DNA from: an uncultured Bacteroidota bacterium
GTDB taxonomy: Bacteria > Bacteroidota > Bacteroidia > Chitinophagales > Chitinophagaceae
DNA: 64,000 bases
Direction: 5' to 3'
Assembly: GCA_903958045.1 (NCBI GenBank)
Contig: CAJBRT010000190.1
Span: 29,718-93,717, forward strand
Part shown: positions 37,812 through 47,300 of the stretch, piece by piece
How the letters are laid out: each line of letters begins with the position of its first letter
How positions within the stretch are numbered: position 1 is the stretch's first letter
Program-made: the position numbers and the translations under genes
The notes under the pieces: model-generated
What the model saw: the letters and a program-made list of their open reading frames with translations, nothing else
What the model was told of the DNA's origin: nothing
Databases searched by the model: none

Positions 37812-39902
37812 ATGTCTGTTATTCAAAGTATTCGTGACAGAGGCACGTGGATCATTTTTACTATTATCGCTGTAGCCTTAATTGCTTTTATATTACAAGA
37901 TGGTGTTGGTAGAGGCGGAAGCGCTTTTTCTAATACAACAACCATTGGTGAAGTAAATGGTCAAAAATTAGAAAGAACAGTTTTTGAAGAAAAGTTAGCG
38001 ATGCAAGAAAAAATGTATGCTAGCCAAGGAGCGCAAAGAGATCAATTGATTGGTTCTATATGGAATCAAGAAGTGGACCGCTTACTCATTGAAGCAGAGT
38101 GTACTAAATTAGGTTTACAAGTAACGGGTAAAGAATTATCAGATATTTTATTCTCTGAAAATTCTCCATTAAAACAAGAGTTTACAGATCCTGCAACGGG
38201 CTTATTCAAAGTTGAAGATGCTAAAAAAGCGTTTGCTCAAATTAAGAAAAGTAAAAATGCGGATCAAATTAAAATGATTAACCAGGTTTATATTCAACCT
38301 ATTTTAGAACAAGCAATCCGTAACAAGTACAGTGTGTTACTTCAAAAATCTGCGTATGTTCCAAAATGGATGCTTGAAAAACAAGCTGCCGATAACAATC
38401 AAATCGCTAGTGCTTCTGTGGTTTTTGTGCCTTACGCAAGTATTGCTGATAGTACTATTAAGGTAACCGATAATGATATTGCTGCTTATGTTAAAGCACA
38501 TGCATCTGCCTATAAAAAAGACGAAGAAACAAGATCTATTGCTTATGTTTCATTTAGTGCTGTTCCAAGTAGTGCGGATAGCGCTTCTGTATTCAATGAA
38601 ATTACTGCCAATAAACAAGATTTTGCGGCTGCAACTGATAACGCTAGTTTCTTAAACAGAGTAGGAAGCGATTTACCTTATTATGATGGTTATTTTAGTA
38701 AGAGTAGAATGCAACAGGTGAATAAAGACACACTTGTTAAAATTCCAACCGGAACTGTTTACGGTCCTTATGTAGATGGCAATGCGTACGTCTTAGCTAA
38801 AATGGTGGGTATTAAAAACTGGCCTGATAGTGCTAAGGTTCGTCATATTTTAATTGCTACCGTAGATCCAAGATCTGGTCAACAAATTAGACCCGATAGC
38901 CTTGCAAAAAAATTAGCAGACTCTATTAAGTATGCTGTTGCTGGTGGCGCAGATTTTAATGCACTCGTTCAAAAATATTCTGATGACCAGGGAAGTAAAG
39001 CTAAGGGCGGTGTGTATGATTATTTTGCACAAGGTCAAATGGTAGGCGCGTTTAATGATTTTTCTTTTGATAAGCCAAAAGGTACCAAAGATGTGGTGAA
39101 GTCTGAATTTGGATATCATTACACCGAGGTATTAGATCAAAAGAATTTCGCCCCTGCTTATAAAATTGCCTATTTATCAAAAGCGATTGTTGCTAGTGGC
39201 GAAACCGTAACAGCTGCGTCTACGGCAGCAGCTTCTTTTGTTGCGAGCAGCAAGTCTCAAAAAGAGTTTGAACAAAATGCGCTTAAAAATAACGTACAAA
39301 TTTTAAACGGCGTAGATATTAAGAAAAACGATTTCACTATTACTGGTTTAGGGAAAAGCAGAGAAACCGTTCGCTGGGTATACGATAATAAAGTAGGTGC
39401 TATTTCTGAGCCAACCGAAATTGGTGACGCGTATATTGTTGCTATGATTACGAATATTGGGGAAAAAGGAACATTGAGTGTTGCTGAAGCAAAACCACTT
39501 GTAGAGGGACTTGTAAGAAATGAGTTAAAAGCAAAACAAATTATAGCGTCTAAATTTAAAGGATCTACTTTGGAAGATTTTGTAAAGAGCTCTGGTTTTC
39601 CTGTGCAACGCGTAGACAGTTTAAGTTTTGCATCTCCATTTGTACCAGGCGTTGGAGCTGAACCAAAAGTAGTGGGTGCTGCATTTAATAAAGCACTCAT
39701 TGGTAAAAGTACTGCTGCTATTGAAGGATCTGCTGGCGTGTTTGCCGTAAAGCCTGAAACCATTGGTGCTGCTGCGGTTATGCAAGATGCTGCTGCTTTA
39801 CAATCGGCGCTTTTACAAGCTGTTCAGTCTAATGTATACAGAGGTTTTGAAGCAATAAAAAAATCTGCAAAAATTAAAGACAACCGCTCTACATTCTATT
39901 AG
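37812..39902 (+). CDS. Periplasmic peptidylprolyl isomerase/chaperone, PpiD/SurA-like
   Basis: N-terminal TM segment then IGEVNGQKLERTVFEEKL; parvulin domain KVRHILIATVDPRSG...AVAGGADFNALVQKYSDDQGSKAKGGVYDYFAQGQMVGAFNDFSF. Confidence 0.92.
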   Translation: MSVIQSIRDRGTWIIFTIIAVALIAFILQDGVGRGGSAFSNTTTIGEVNGQKLERTVFEEKLAMQEKMYASQGAQRDQLIGSIWNQEVDRLLIEAECTKLGLQVTGKELSDILFSENSPLKQEFTDPATGLFKVEDAKKAFAQIKKSKNADQIKMINQVYIQPILEQAIRNKYSVLLQKSAYVPKWMLEKQAADNNQIASASVVFVPYASIADSTIKVTDNDIAAYVKAHASAYKKDEETRSIAYVSFSAVPSSADSASVFNEITANKQDFAAATDNASFLNRVGSDLPYYDGYFSKSRMQQVNKDTLVKIPTGTVYGPYVDGNAYVLAKMVGIKNWPDSAKVRHILIATVDPRSGQQIRPDSLAKKLADSIKYAVAGGADFNALVQKYSDDQGSKAKGGVYDYFAQGQMVGAFNDFSFDKPKGTKDVVKSEFGYHYTEVLDQKNFAPAYKIAYLSKAIVASGETVTAASTAAASFVASSKSQKEFEQNALKNNVQILNGVDIKKNDFTITGLGKSRETVRWVYDNKVGAISEPTEIGDAYIVAMITNIGEKGTLSVAEAKPLVEGLVRNELKAKQIIASKFKGSTLEDFVKSSGFPVQRVDSLSFASPFVPGVGAEPKVVGAAFNKALIGKSTAAIEGSAGVFAVKPETIGAAAVMQDAAALQSALLQAVQSNVYRGFEAIKKSAKIKDNRSTFY

Positions 39903-39921
39903 TAGATGTTTAATTGATATT

Positions 39922-39955
39922 AAAAAGCCTCGCTAATTTTAGCGAGGCTTTTTTT
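39922..39955. terminator. Bidirectional Rho-independent terminator between convergent genes
   Basis: AAAAAGCCTCGCT-aatttt-AGCGAGGCTTTTTTT. Confidence 0.9.
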
Positions 39956-40526
39956 ATTTGTAATAGTTATGATCCTCAATTTCTTTTCTTACATTTTCAG
40001 GAACTAGATAACGAATCGTTTTTTGATCTCTAATATTTTCCCTAATTCCCGTTGCTGAAATATTTAAGAGCGGCGCGTTTAAGATGGTAACATGGGCACC
40101 AATTTTATCAACGTTTTCAAAGCCTGGGCGTATATAAACATAAAAAGCATATTTCTTTAAAAGCACTTCTGCGTTTTTCCAGCGCGCTATATTTTCAAAT
40201 CCATCGCTTCCCATGATGATTGAAAATTCGTGTTGCGGATATTTTTCTTCTAGATAGATAAGTGTATCAATGGTGTAAGAGGGGCGGGGTAATTTAAACT
40301 CAACATCAGAAGCTCTGAGTCTTGCTTCGTCATTTTCTATGGCTAGGTTTACAAGGTGTAACCGGTCATATTCGTTTAAAAGCGATCCGGCTGTTTTAAA
40401 TGGATTTTGTGGTGACACCACAAACCACACCTGCTGTACTTCTGTTCTGTTCACAACGTGACTTGCGATCATCAAATGACCGTGGTGTACCGGATTAAAA
40501 GAACCAAAATATAAACCTATTTTCAT
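39954..40526 (-). CDS. nadD: Nicotinate-nucleotide adenylyltransferase
   Basis: KIGLYFGSFNPVHHGHLMIASHV...FVVSPQNPFK...IMGSDGFENIARWKN...ISATGIRENI. Confidence 0.95.
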   Translation of the reverse strand: MKIGLYFGSFNPVHHGHLMIASHVVNRTEVQQVWFVVSPQNPFKTAGSLLNEYDRLHLVNLAIENDEARLRASDVEFKLPRPSYTIDTLIYLEEKYPQHEFSIIMGSDGFENIARWKNAEVLLKKYAFYVYIRPGFENVDKIGAHVTILNAPLLNISATGIRENIRDQKTIRYLVPENVRKEIEDHNYYK

Positions 40527-40560
40527 CTAAAATATTGATAATCAAGAAGTTGTGTATAAA

Positions 40561-40788
40561 TTAGTTTTCTTGGGCTACAATAATACTGTCTGCTTCGCTT
40601 AAACGAAGGCTTAAATGATAGCCAGAAACTTCAATTGAAATAGGATCTCCAAGTGGGGCGACCTGAACCACCTTTACGGGCTCGCCGGGAACACATCCCA
40701 TTTCCAATAATTTTATGTAGAGCTCGTCTTTTTCAAAAGAGTGAATGATACCTACTTCTCCCGCTTCTAGTTCCGATAATTTTTTCAT
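40561..40788 (-). CDS. FeoA domain protein
   Basis: MKKLSELEAGEVGIIHSFEKDELYIKLLEMGCVPGEPVKVVQVAPLGDPISIEVSGYHLSLRLSEADSIIV; start trimmed from 40875. Confidence 0.88.
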   Translation of the reverse strand: MKKLSELEAGEVGIIHSFEKDELYIKLLEMGCVPGEPVKVVQVAPLGDPISIEVSGYHLSLRLSEADSIIVAQEN

Positions 40789-40877
40789 ACACGCTTTATA
40801 TTTATTGGCTCCCGCAAAGGTACCGCTCGCCGCAAAGAAAATGTTACGAAATTTGGAGTTAAACATAACTTGCACCC

Positions 40878-41306
40878 ATGCAAAAAGTAAACTTCCAAAA
40901 GGCCGACGCCGCCCTTACCCTGCCTGCTAAAACAGAGCTGAAAGCGTTTATTGAAAACCTATTTAAAAAGGAAAAGACCCAGCTTGCTGCTATTAATTAT
41001 ATTTTTTGCTCCGACAAATACCTGTTGTCTATTAACCAGCAGTTTTTGAACCACGATTATTACACTGATATTATCACTTTTGGACTACACGACAAGGGCG
41101 CCCCCGTTGTAGCAGAGGTTTATATTAGTGTAGACAGAGTGAAGGATAACGCAAAAACCCACGGAGTAACGTTTACCAATGAAATGCTCAGGGTTCTTTT
41201 TCATGGAGCCCTACATTTATGTGGTTACAAGGATAAGAGCAAGGCTGACATTTTGAAGATGCGCGCCAAAGAGGATGCTTACCTTGTTCGCTATACAAAA
41301 AAGTAG
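40878..41306 (+). CDS. ybeY: Endoribonuclease YbeY
   Basis: INQQFLNHDYYTDIITFGL...VLFHGALHLCGYKDKSKADILKMRAKEDAYL. Confidence 0.93.
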   Translation: MQKVNFQKADAALTLPAKTELKAFIENLFKKEKTQLAAINYIFCSDKYLLSINQQFLNHDYYTDIITFGLHDKGAPVVAEVYISVDRVKDNAKTHGVTFTNEMLRVLFHGALHLCGYKDKSKADILKMRAKEDAYLVRYTKK

Positions 41307-41321
41307 GTTCCACGTGGAACG
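41306..41321. promoter_or_regulatory. parS-like ParB-binding site, palindromic variant
   Basis: GGTTCCACGTGGAACG; core TTCCACGTGGAA is a perfect palindrome, 3 mismatches to TGTTCCACGTGAAACA. Confidence 0.65.
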
Positions 41322-41344
41322 GGAATCAAATGGTTTTACGGCGA

Positions 41345-41360
41345 TGTTCCACGTGAAACA
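41345..41360. promoter_or_regulatory. parS site (ParB/Spo0J-type)
   Basis: TGTTCCACGTGAAACA, 16/16 match to the B. subtilis-type parS consensus, intergenic, 39 bp from the second copy. Confidence 0.9.
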
Positions 41361-41404
41361 TTCAAATCTAACCACCTAGTACCTTGTTTTCTTTTTGATT
41401 GGAT

Positions 41405-41412
41405 TATCTTTG
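41405..41412 (+). promoter_or_regulatory. -7 box of the mnmG promoter
   Basis: TATCTTTG with TTG 18 nt upstream (41384-41386); ATG only 5 nt downstream. Confidence 0.6.
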
Positions 41413-41417
41413 CACCC

Positions 41418-43286
41418 ATGTTTCCAGATTATGATGTTATTGTTGTAGGTGCCGGACACGCAGGTTGTGAAGCCGCAGCGGCCGCCGCCAACCTAGGTAG
41501 TAAAGTGCTCCTAGTTACTATGAATATGCAAACCATTGCTCAAATGAGTTGCAACCCTGCTATTGGTGGTATTGCCAAGGGACAGATTGTGCGCGAGATA
41601 GATGCAATGGGTGGATATACCGGACTGGTTACAGATGCAAGTACCATTCAATTTCGAATGTTGAATAGGAGCAAGGGTCCAGCTATGTGGAGCCCACGTG
41701 CGCAAAACGACCGTATGTTGTTTGCTGCCAAGTGGAGAGAGATGCTAGAAGAAACCCCCAATGTTGATTTTTACCAAGACACCGTGCAGGGGTTAATTAT
41801 AAAAGACAATAGAGCGGGTGGGGTCATTACCGGACTAGGCCACGAGATTAGATCTAAAACCGTGGTGGTTACTTCGGGAACCTTTTTAAATGGGATCATC
41901 CATATTGGTGAAAAACAATTTGGTGGTGGGCGTGTAGCGGAGAAAGCCGCAACCGGTATCACCGAGCAGTTAGTAGCACTGGGTATGGAAAGTGACCGTC
42001 TAAAAACAGGCACACCACCAAGGGTGGATGGACGTAGTTTAGACTATTCAAAAATGGAAGAACAGGCTGGGGACGAGGAAGTTGTGGGTTTCTCATACAA
42101 AGACACACCTCGCATCAAGGCCGCAGATCAGCGCAGTTGTCATATTACCTATACCAGCCAAAAGGTACACGACCTTTTAAGAAAGGGGTTTGACAGAAGC
42201 CCCATGTTTCAGGGAAGAATTGAAGGCGTAGGTCCTAGATATTGCCCAAGTATTGAAGATAAAATTAACCGCTTCGCGGATAGAGATAGACACCAGTTGT
42301 TTGTAGAACCAGAAGGCTGGAACACCGTAGAAATATACGTAAACGGGTTTTCTACCTCATTACCAGAAGAAGTTCAGTACGAAGCCCTTCGTAGTGTTCC
42401 TGGATTTGAGAATTGTCGCTTTTTTAGACCAGGTTACGCCATTGAATACGATTATTTTCAACCTACACAGTTAAAATATTCCTTAGAAACCAAGCTCATC
42501 GAAAACCTCTTTTTTGCCGGACAAATAAATGGCACAACGGGTTACGAAGAAGCGGCCTGCCAAGGTTTAATGGCCGGCATTAACGCGCACCAAAAGTCGC
42601 GCGAATTAGACCCTATTATTTTAAAAAGAAGCGAAGCTTATATCGGTGTACTCATTGATGATTTAGTAGGCAAAGGAACGGAAGAACCTTACCGTATGTT
42701 TACGTCTCGCGCAGAGTTTAGAACCCTCTTAAGACAAGACAATGCCGATATTCGTTTAACGCCATTAAGTTACCAATTGGGTCTTGCCAAACAAGATAGA
42801 ATGGACGCCGTGGAAGCGAAAAAAAATACGGTCACCGACATTAAAAATATACTCGCATCTTATAGCATTGAACCCGCAGAAATTGAAGGCTATTTCAATC
42901 AAATAAATTCGGCATCTATTACCGAAAAACAAAAAGCTTCAAAAATATTACTACGTCCAAACGTAGACCTGGTGGGCCTTTCAGCAGCTATGCCCCGTTT
43001 AAAAGAAGCCCTAGCAGGGTTTCATCCACAGGTGTTAGAGCAAGCAGAAATTCAAATAAAATACGAGCGCTACATCGAAAAAGAACAAGAAATTGCAACG
43101 CGCATGTTGCAAATGGAAAATCATATTATTCCAGAAAGTTTTAATTACGATGCTATGGCCGCACTCTCCAATGAGGCCCTGCAAAAATTCAAAAAAATTA
43201 GACCATCTACACTCGGCCAGGCCAGCAGAATTAGCGGCGTTAATCCAAGCGATATTCAGATACTCATGGTTTATATGGGCAGATAG
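41418..43286 (+). CDS. mnmG: tRNA uridine-5-carboxymethylaminomethyl synthesis enzyme MnmG/GidA
   Basis: YDVIVVGAGHAGCEAAAAAANLG...CNPAIGGIAKGQIVREIDAMGG...GTPPRVDGRSLDYSKMEEQ...INGTTGYEEAACQGLMAGINAH. Confidence 0.97.
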   Translation: MFPDYDVIVVGAGHAGCEAAAAAANLGSKVLLVTMNMQTIAQMSCNPAIGGIAKGQIVREIDAMGGYTGLVTDASTIQFRMLNRSKGPAMWSPRAQNDRMLFAAKWREMLEETPNVDFYQDTVQGLIIKDNRAGGVITGLGHEIRSKTVVVTSGTFLNGIIHIGEKQFGGGRVAEKAATGITEQLVALGMESDRLKTGTPPRVDGRSLDYSKMEEQAGDEEVVGFSYKDTPRIKAADQRSCHITYTSQKVHDLLRKGFDRSPMFQGRIEGVGPRYCPSIEDKINRFADRDRHQLFVEPEGWNTVEIYVNGFSTSLPEEVQYEALRSVPGFENCRFFRPGYAIEYDYFQPTQLKYSLETKLIENLFFAGQINGTTGYEEAACQGLMAGINAHQKSRELDPIILKRSEAYIGVLIDDLVGKGTEEPYRMFTSRAEFRTLLRQDNADIRLTPLSYQLGLAKQDRMDAVEAKKNTVTDIKNILASYSIEPAEIEGYFNQINSASITEKQKASKILLRPNVDLVGLSAAMPRLKEALAGFHPQVLEQAEIQIKYERYIEKEQEIATRMLQMENHIIPESFNYDAMAALSNEALQKFKKIRPSTLGQASRISGVNPSDIQILMVYMGR

Positions 43287-43354
43287 GCCCGTTCACATAA
43301 ATCCACAAAAAGGGTATAGGATTTTTATGTACATTCATAAGCTAAATCCTACCC

Positions 43355-44383
43355 TTGAAAAAACTAGTACAAACAACCATTGCAGTTGCAGGAATTTTCC
43401 TGTTTACTGCTTGCGCAAATAACAATAGCGCACCAACAATCGCCGAGTTTTTAGGACCTAAAGATTCAGGTGTTCAGGAGGCGGGTATCAAAATGATTCC
43501 GGTTAAAACCCCCGTAGGCACTTTTAAAGTTTGGACCAAAAGCATTGGTAACAGCGACCGCGTAAAAGTATTGTTACTTCACGGCGGACCAGCCATGACG
43601 CACGAATACATGGAGTGCTTTGAAAGTTTTTTACCGGCACAGGGCTATGAAATTATTGAGTACGATCAGTTGGGTTCTTTTTATAGCGACCAACCCAAAG
43701 ATAGTAGCCTATGGACCATCGACCGTTTTGTAGATGAAGTAGAACAAGTGCGCGTGGCACTCAATTTAACCAAAGACAATTTTTACATCATTGGAAATTC
43801 ATGGGGTAGCATGCTTGCCATCGAATACGCATTAAAATACCAACAGCATATTAAAGGCATGGTGATTGGCAACATGATGGCCAGCATTCCTGATTATGCA
43901 AATTATAATAAAGTGCTCCGCAAAGAAATGCGCCCCTCACTAGTAGACTCTTTACAAAACTATGAGGCAAAAGGAATGTATAAAGACCCTACGTATACAT
44001 CGCTTGTATTTAGTGAATTTTATACCAAACACCTGTGCCGTTTACCCGAGTGGCCAAATTCTGTAATGCGCTCACTACAACACGTAAACGAAGAAATTTA
44101 TGTGATGATGCAGGGTCATTCTGAATTTACAGTGAGTGGACGTATTGTAAATTGGGACCGCAAAAAAGACCTCGCTTCTATTAAAGTGCCAACGCTTACA
44201 GTGGGGGCAAAGTATGACACGATGGATCCAGAACACATGAAATGGATGAGTACACAATTTCCAAATGGTCAATATTTATATTGTCCAAACGGAAGCCACC
44301 TTGCTATGTGGGATGATCAAAAAGTTTATATGGATGGCGTTATTAATTTTATAAAATCTGTAGACCAAGGAAAAACAAAATAA
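43355..44383 (+). CDS. Proline iminopeptidase-family alpha/beta hydrolase, lipoprotein-like
   Basis: VLLLHGGPAMTHEYMECFESFLPAQGYEIIEYDQLGS...IIGNSWGSMLAIEYALKY; TTG start; Cys-containing signal sequence. Confidence 0.87.
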   Translation: MKKLVQTTIAVAGIFLFTACANNNSAPTIAEFLGPKDSGVQEAGIKMIPVKTPVGTFKVWTKSIGNSDRVKVLLLHGGPAMTHEYMECFESFLPAQGYEIIEYDQLGSFYSDQPKDSSLWTIDRFVDEVEQVRVALNLTKDNFYIIGNSWGSMLAIEYALKYQQHIKGMVIGNMMASIPDYANYNKVLRKEMRPSLVDSLQNYEAKGMYKDPTYTSLVFSEFYTKHLCRLPEWPNSVMRSLQHVNEEIYVMMQGHSEFTVSGRIVNWDRKKDLASIKVPTLTVGAKYDTMDPEHMKWMSTQFPNGQYLYCPNGSHLAMWDDQKVYMDGVINFIKSVDQGKTK

Positions 44384-44393
44384 AACAACAAGT

Positions 44394-47300
44394 ATGAAAA
44401 AAATCTGCCTGATGTTTGTTGGGTTACTGCTATTAAATTTTGTGCAGGCTCAAGAAACCTTTCAAGTAAACGGCGTTGGCGATAAGCGCGACGGCTGTTA
44501 CGCATTTACAAATGCAACCATTGTAAAAGATGCGCAAACCACCATTAAAAATGCAACGCTCGTTATTAGAGACGGAAAAATTGTTGCAGTAGGCGAAGGT
44601 GTTGCCGTTCCAGCAGACGCTGTGGTGGTAGACTGTAAAGACAAGTTTATTTATCCATCATTTATTGATGCCTACACCGATTATGGTATGCCACAACAAC
44701 AGCGTGCACAAGCAGCTTTTAGTTTTGGCGGACCTAGTCAATTAACCAACAACCAAAAAGGTGCGTATGGTTGGAACCAAGCTTTAAAATCTGATGTAGA
44801 AGGGCACAAGCTTTTTTCGGTAGATGATGCGAGAGCAAAATCATTTAGAGAAACAGGATTTGGTACCGTACTTACCCACCAAAAAGATGGTATTGTGAGA
44901 GGAACCGGAGCAGTAGTAGCGCTTGCAAACAACAAAGATAATTTTGTGGTTGTTAAAGAAAAAGCAGCTTCATTACTTTCATTCAATAAAGGTACTTCAA
45001 CACAAACCTATCCAAGTTCATTAATGGGTTCTATCGCTTTACTGCGTCAAACCTATTTAGACGCGGCTTGGTATAAGAACAATCCTGCTGCTACGGGCTT
45101 ACAAGGCGATGGCGTAAATATTACGCTTCAGTCATTTAATGCAAATGCGGGTCTTCCTCAAATTTTTGATCCTGCCGATAGAGGTGCTGGTGATGTTTGG
45201 GGTGTAATGCGCGCAGACCGCATTGGGGATGAGTTTGGTGTACAATATATTATTAAAGCAACCGGTAAAGAATACCAAAGAATTAAAGAAGTGGCTGCAA
45301 CAAAAGCACCACTGATTGTAAACTTAAATTTCCCAGTGGCTATGGATGTGGAAGATCCTGCTGATGCAAGACTTGTTTCTTTACAAGACATGAAGCACTG
45401 GGAACTAGCACCAACCAACCCAGGTGCAATTGAAAAAGCAGGTATTCCGTTTTGCTTAACAAGCTCAGATTTAAGAGATGCTAAATCATTTTTATCGAGC
45501 GTAAGAAAAGCAATTGAAAATGGTTTATCAGAAAAAGCAGCGATGGACGCACTTACAAAAACACCAGCCACTTGGTTTGGTGTATATGATAAAGTAGGTA
45601 GCATCGAAACTGGTAAATTAGCCAACTTTATAATCACAACAGGTCCTGTTTTTGCAGAAAAAACAACCTTATTACAAAACTGGGTATTAGGTGAAAAGCA
45701 CGCTGTTAACGAATCTGCATGGACAAGCGTGAACGGTAACTATACCCTCACATTACACTCAGCAACACCACAAACATTTGCTTTCGAAATTAAAAGTAAC
45801 AACAGCGCAACCGTTATTGCAAAAGATACGGTAGCTGCTACATTTAGTTACGATGGTAAAGTGGTGAAGTTTTCTTTTGCTCCAGAAAAACGTTCTCGTA
45901 ACAATATTAGATTTACCGGTTTTAACGCAGGTAACACTTTTAATGGTACAGCACAAGACGCCGAAGGAAATAATTTTACTTGGACTGCTGTATATGCTTC
46001 TGCATCTAAGCCTGACACTGCTTCAAATGCAGGTGGCCGTGGACGTATGGGTGCAGGTGGATTTGGCGGTGGCGCTGGTGCTCCTGGCAAAATGGGAAAA
46101 GTGACTTTTCCTATGATGGGCTTTGGTGTAGATTCTTTACAAACCAACGCACAAGTTTATTTAATTAAAAACGCTACCGTTTGGACTTCAGAAAAAGAAG
46201 GCATTTTACAACAAACAGACGTGCTCGTTAAAAACGGTAAGATTGCGAAAGTGGGCAAAAACTTATCGGATGCAAGCGCAAAAATTATTGATGCTACCGG
46301 CAAACACGTAACAGCGGGTATTATTGATGAGCACTCGCATATTGCTTCTGCTTCTACCAACGAAGGTGGACAAAGCGTAACATCAGAAGTGCGTATTCAG
46401 GATAATATCAACCCAGACGATATTGATATTTACCGTCAATTAAGTGGTGGTGTTACAACCTCTCATATTTTACACGGTTCTGCAAATACCATTGGTGGTC
46501 AAACGCAGTTAATTAAATTAAGATGGGGCGCAGATGACGCGGGCTTATTGTTTAAAGGCGCTGATCCATTTATCAAATTTGCACTTGGTGAAAACGTAAA
46601 ACGTACGTCTTCTACTCAAGGAAACAACCGTTACCCAGACACTAGAATGGGCGTAGAACAAGTGTTAAACGATGCGTTTGCAAGAGCAAAAGCCTATGAA
46701 GCAGCCCTTGCACAAAACCCGGCTACTAGACGTGATTTAGAATTAGACGCGCTGGTAGAAATCATGAATAAAAAACGTTTTATCACTTGTCACTCTTATG
46801 TGCAAAGTGAAATTACAGCAACTATGCGTGTTGCAGAAAAGTATGGTTTTAAAATCAACACCTTCACACATATTTTAGAAGGCTATAAAGTAGCGGATAA
46901 AATGAAAGCACATGGTGTAGCTGCATCAACGTTTTCTGATTGGTGGGCGTACAAAGTGGAGGTTACAGATGCCATCCCTTACAACGCTGCTATCATGACA
47001 AAAGTTGGTTTAAATGTTGCGATCAATTCTGATGATGCAGAAATGGCGCGCCGATTAAATCAAGAAGCTGCAAAGAGTGTAAAATATGGTGGTCTCACCG
47101 AAGAAGAGGCGCTTAAAATGGTGACGATTAATCCTGCTAAAATGTTACACGTTGACAGCAAAGTAGGAAGTATCAAAGCTGGTAAAGACGCTGATCTTGT
47201 GGTATGGAGCGATAACCCACTTAGTATTTATGCGAAAGCAGAAAAAACAATGGTAGATGGTATCGTTTATTTTGACCGCGAAAAAGATGCGCAAATGCGT

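Noticed and set aside
43093-43422. 109-aa plus-strand ORF spanning the mnmG end and the next gene start
   Set aside because: Out of frame with two confident genes and no domain; spurious.
44738-46360. Several antisense ORFs inside the large amidohydrolase gene
   Set aside because: They lie opposite a well-supported CDS, have no recognisable domains and are best explained by codon bias creating open antisense frames.
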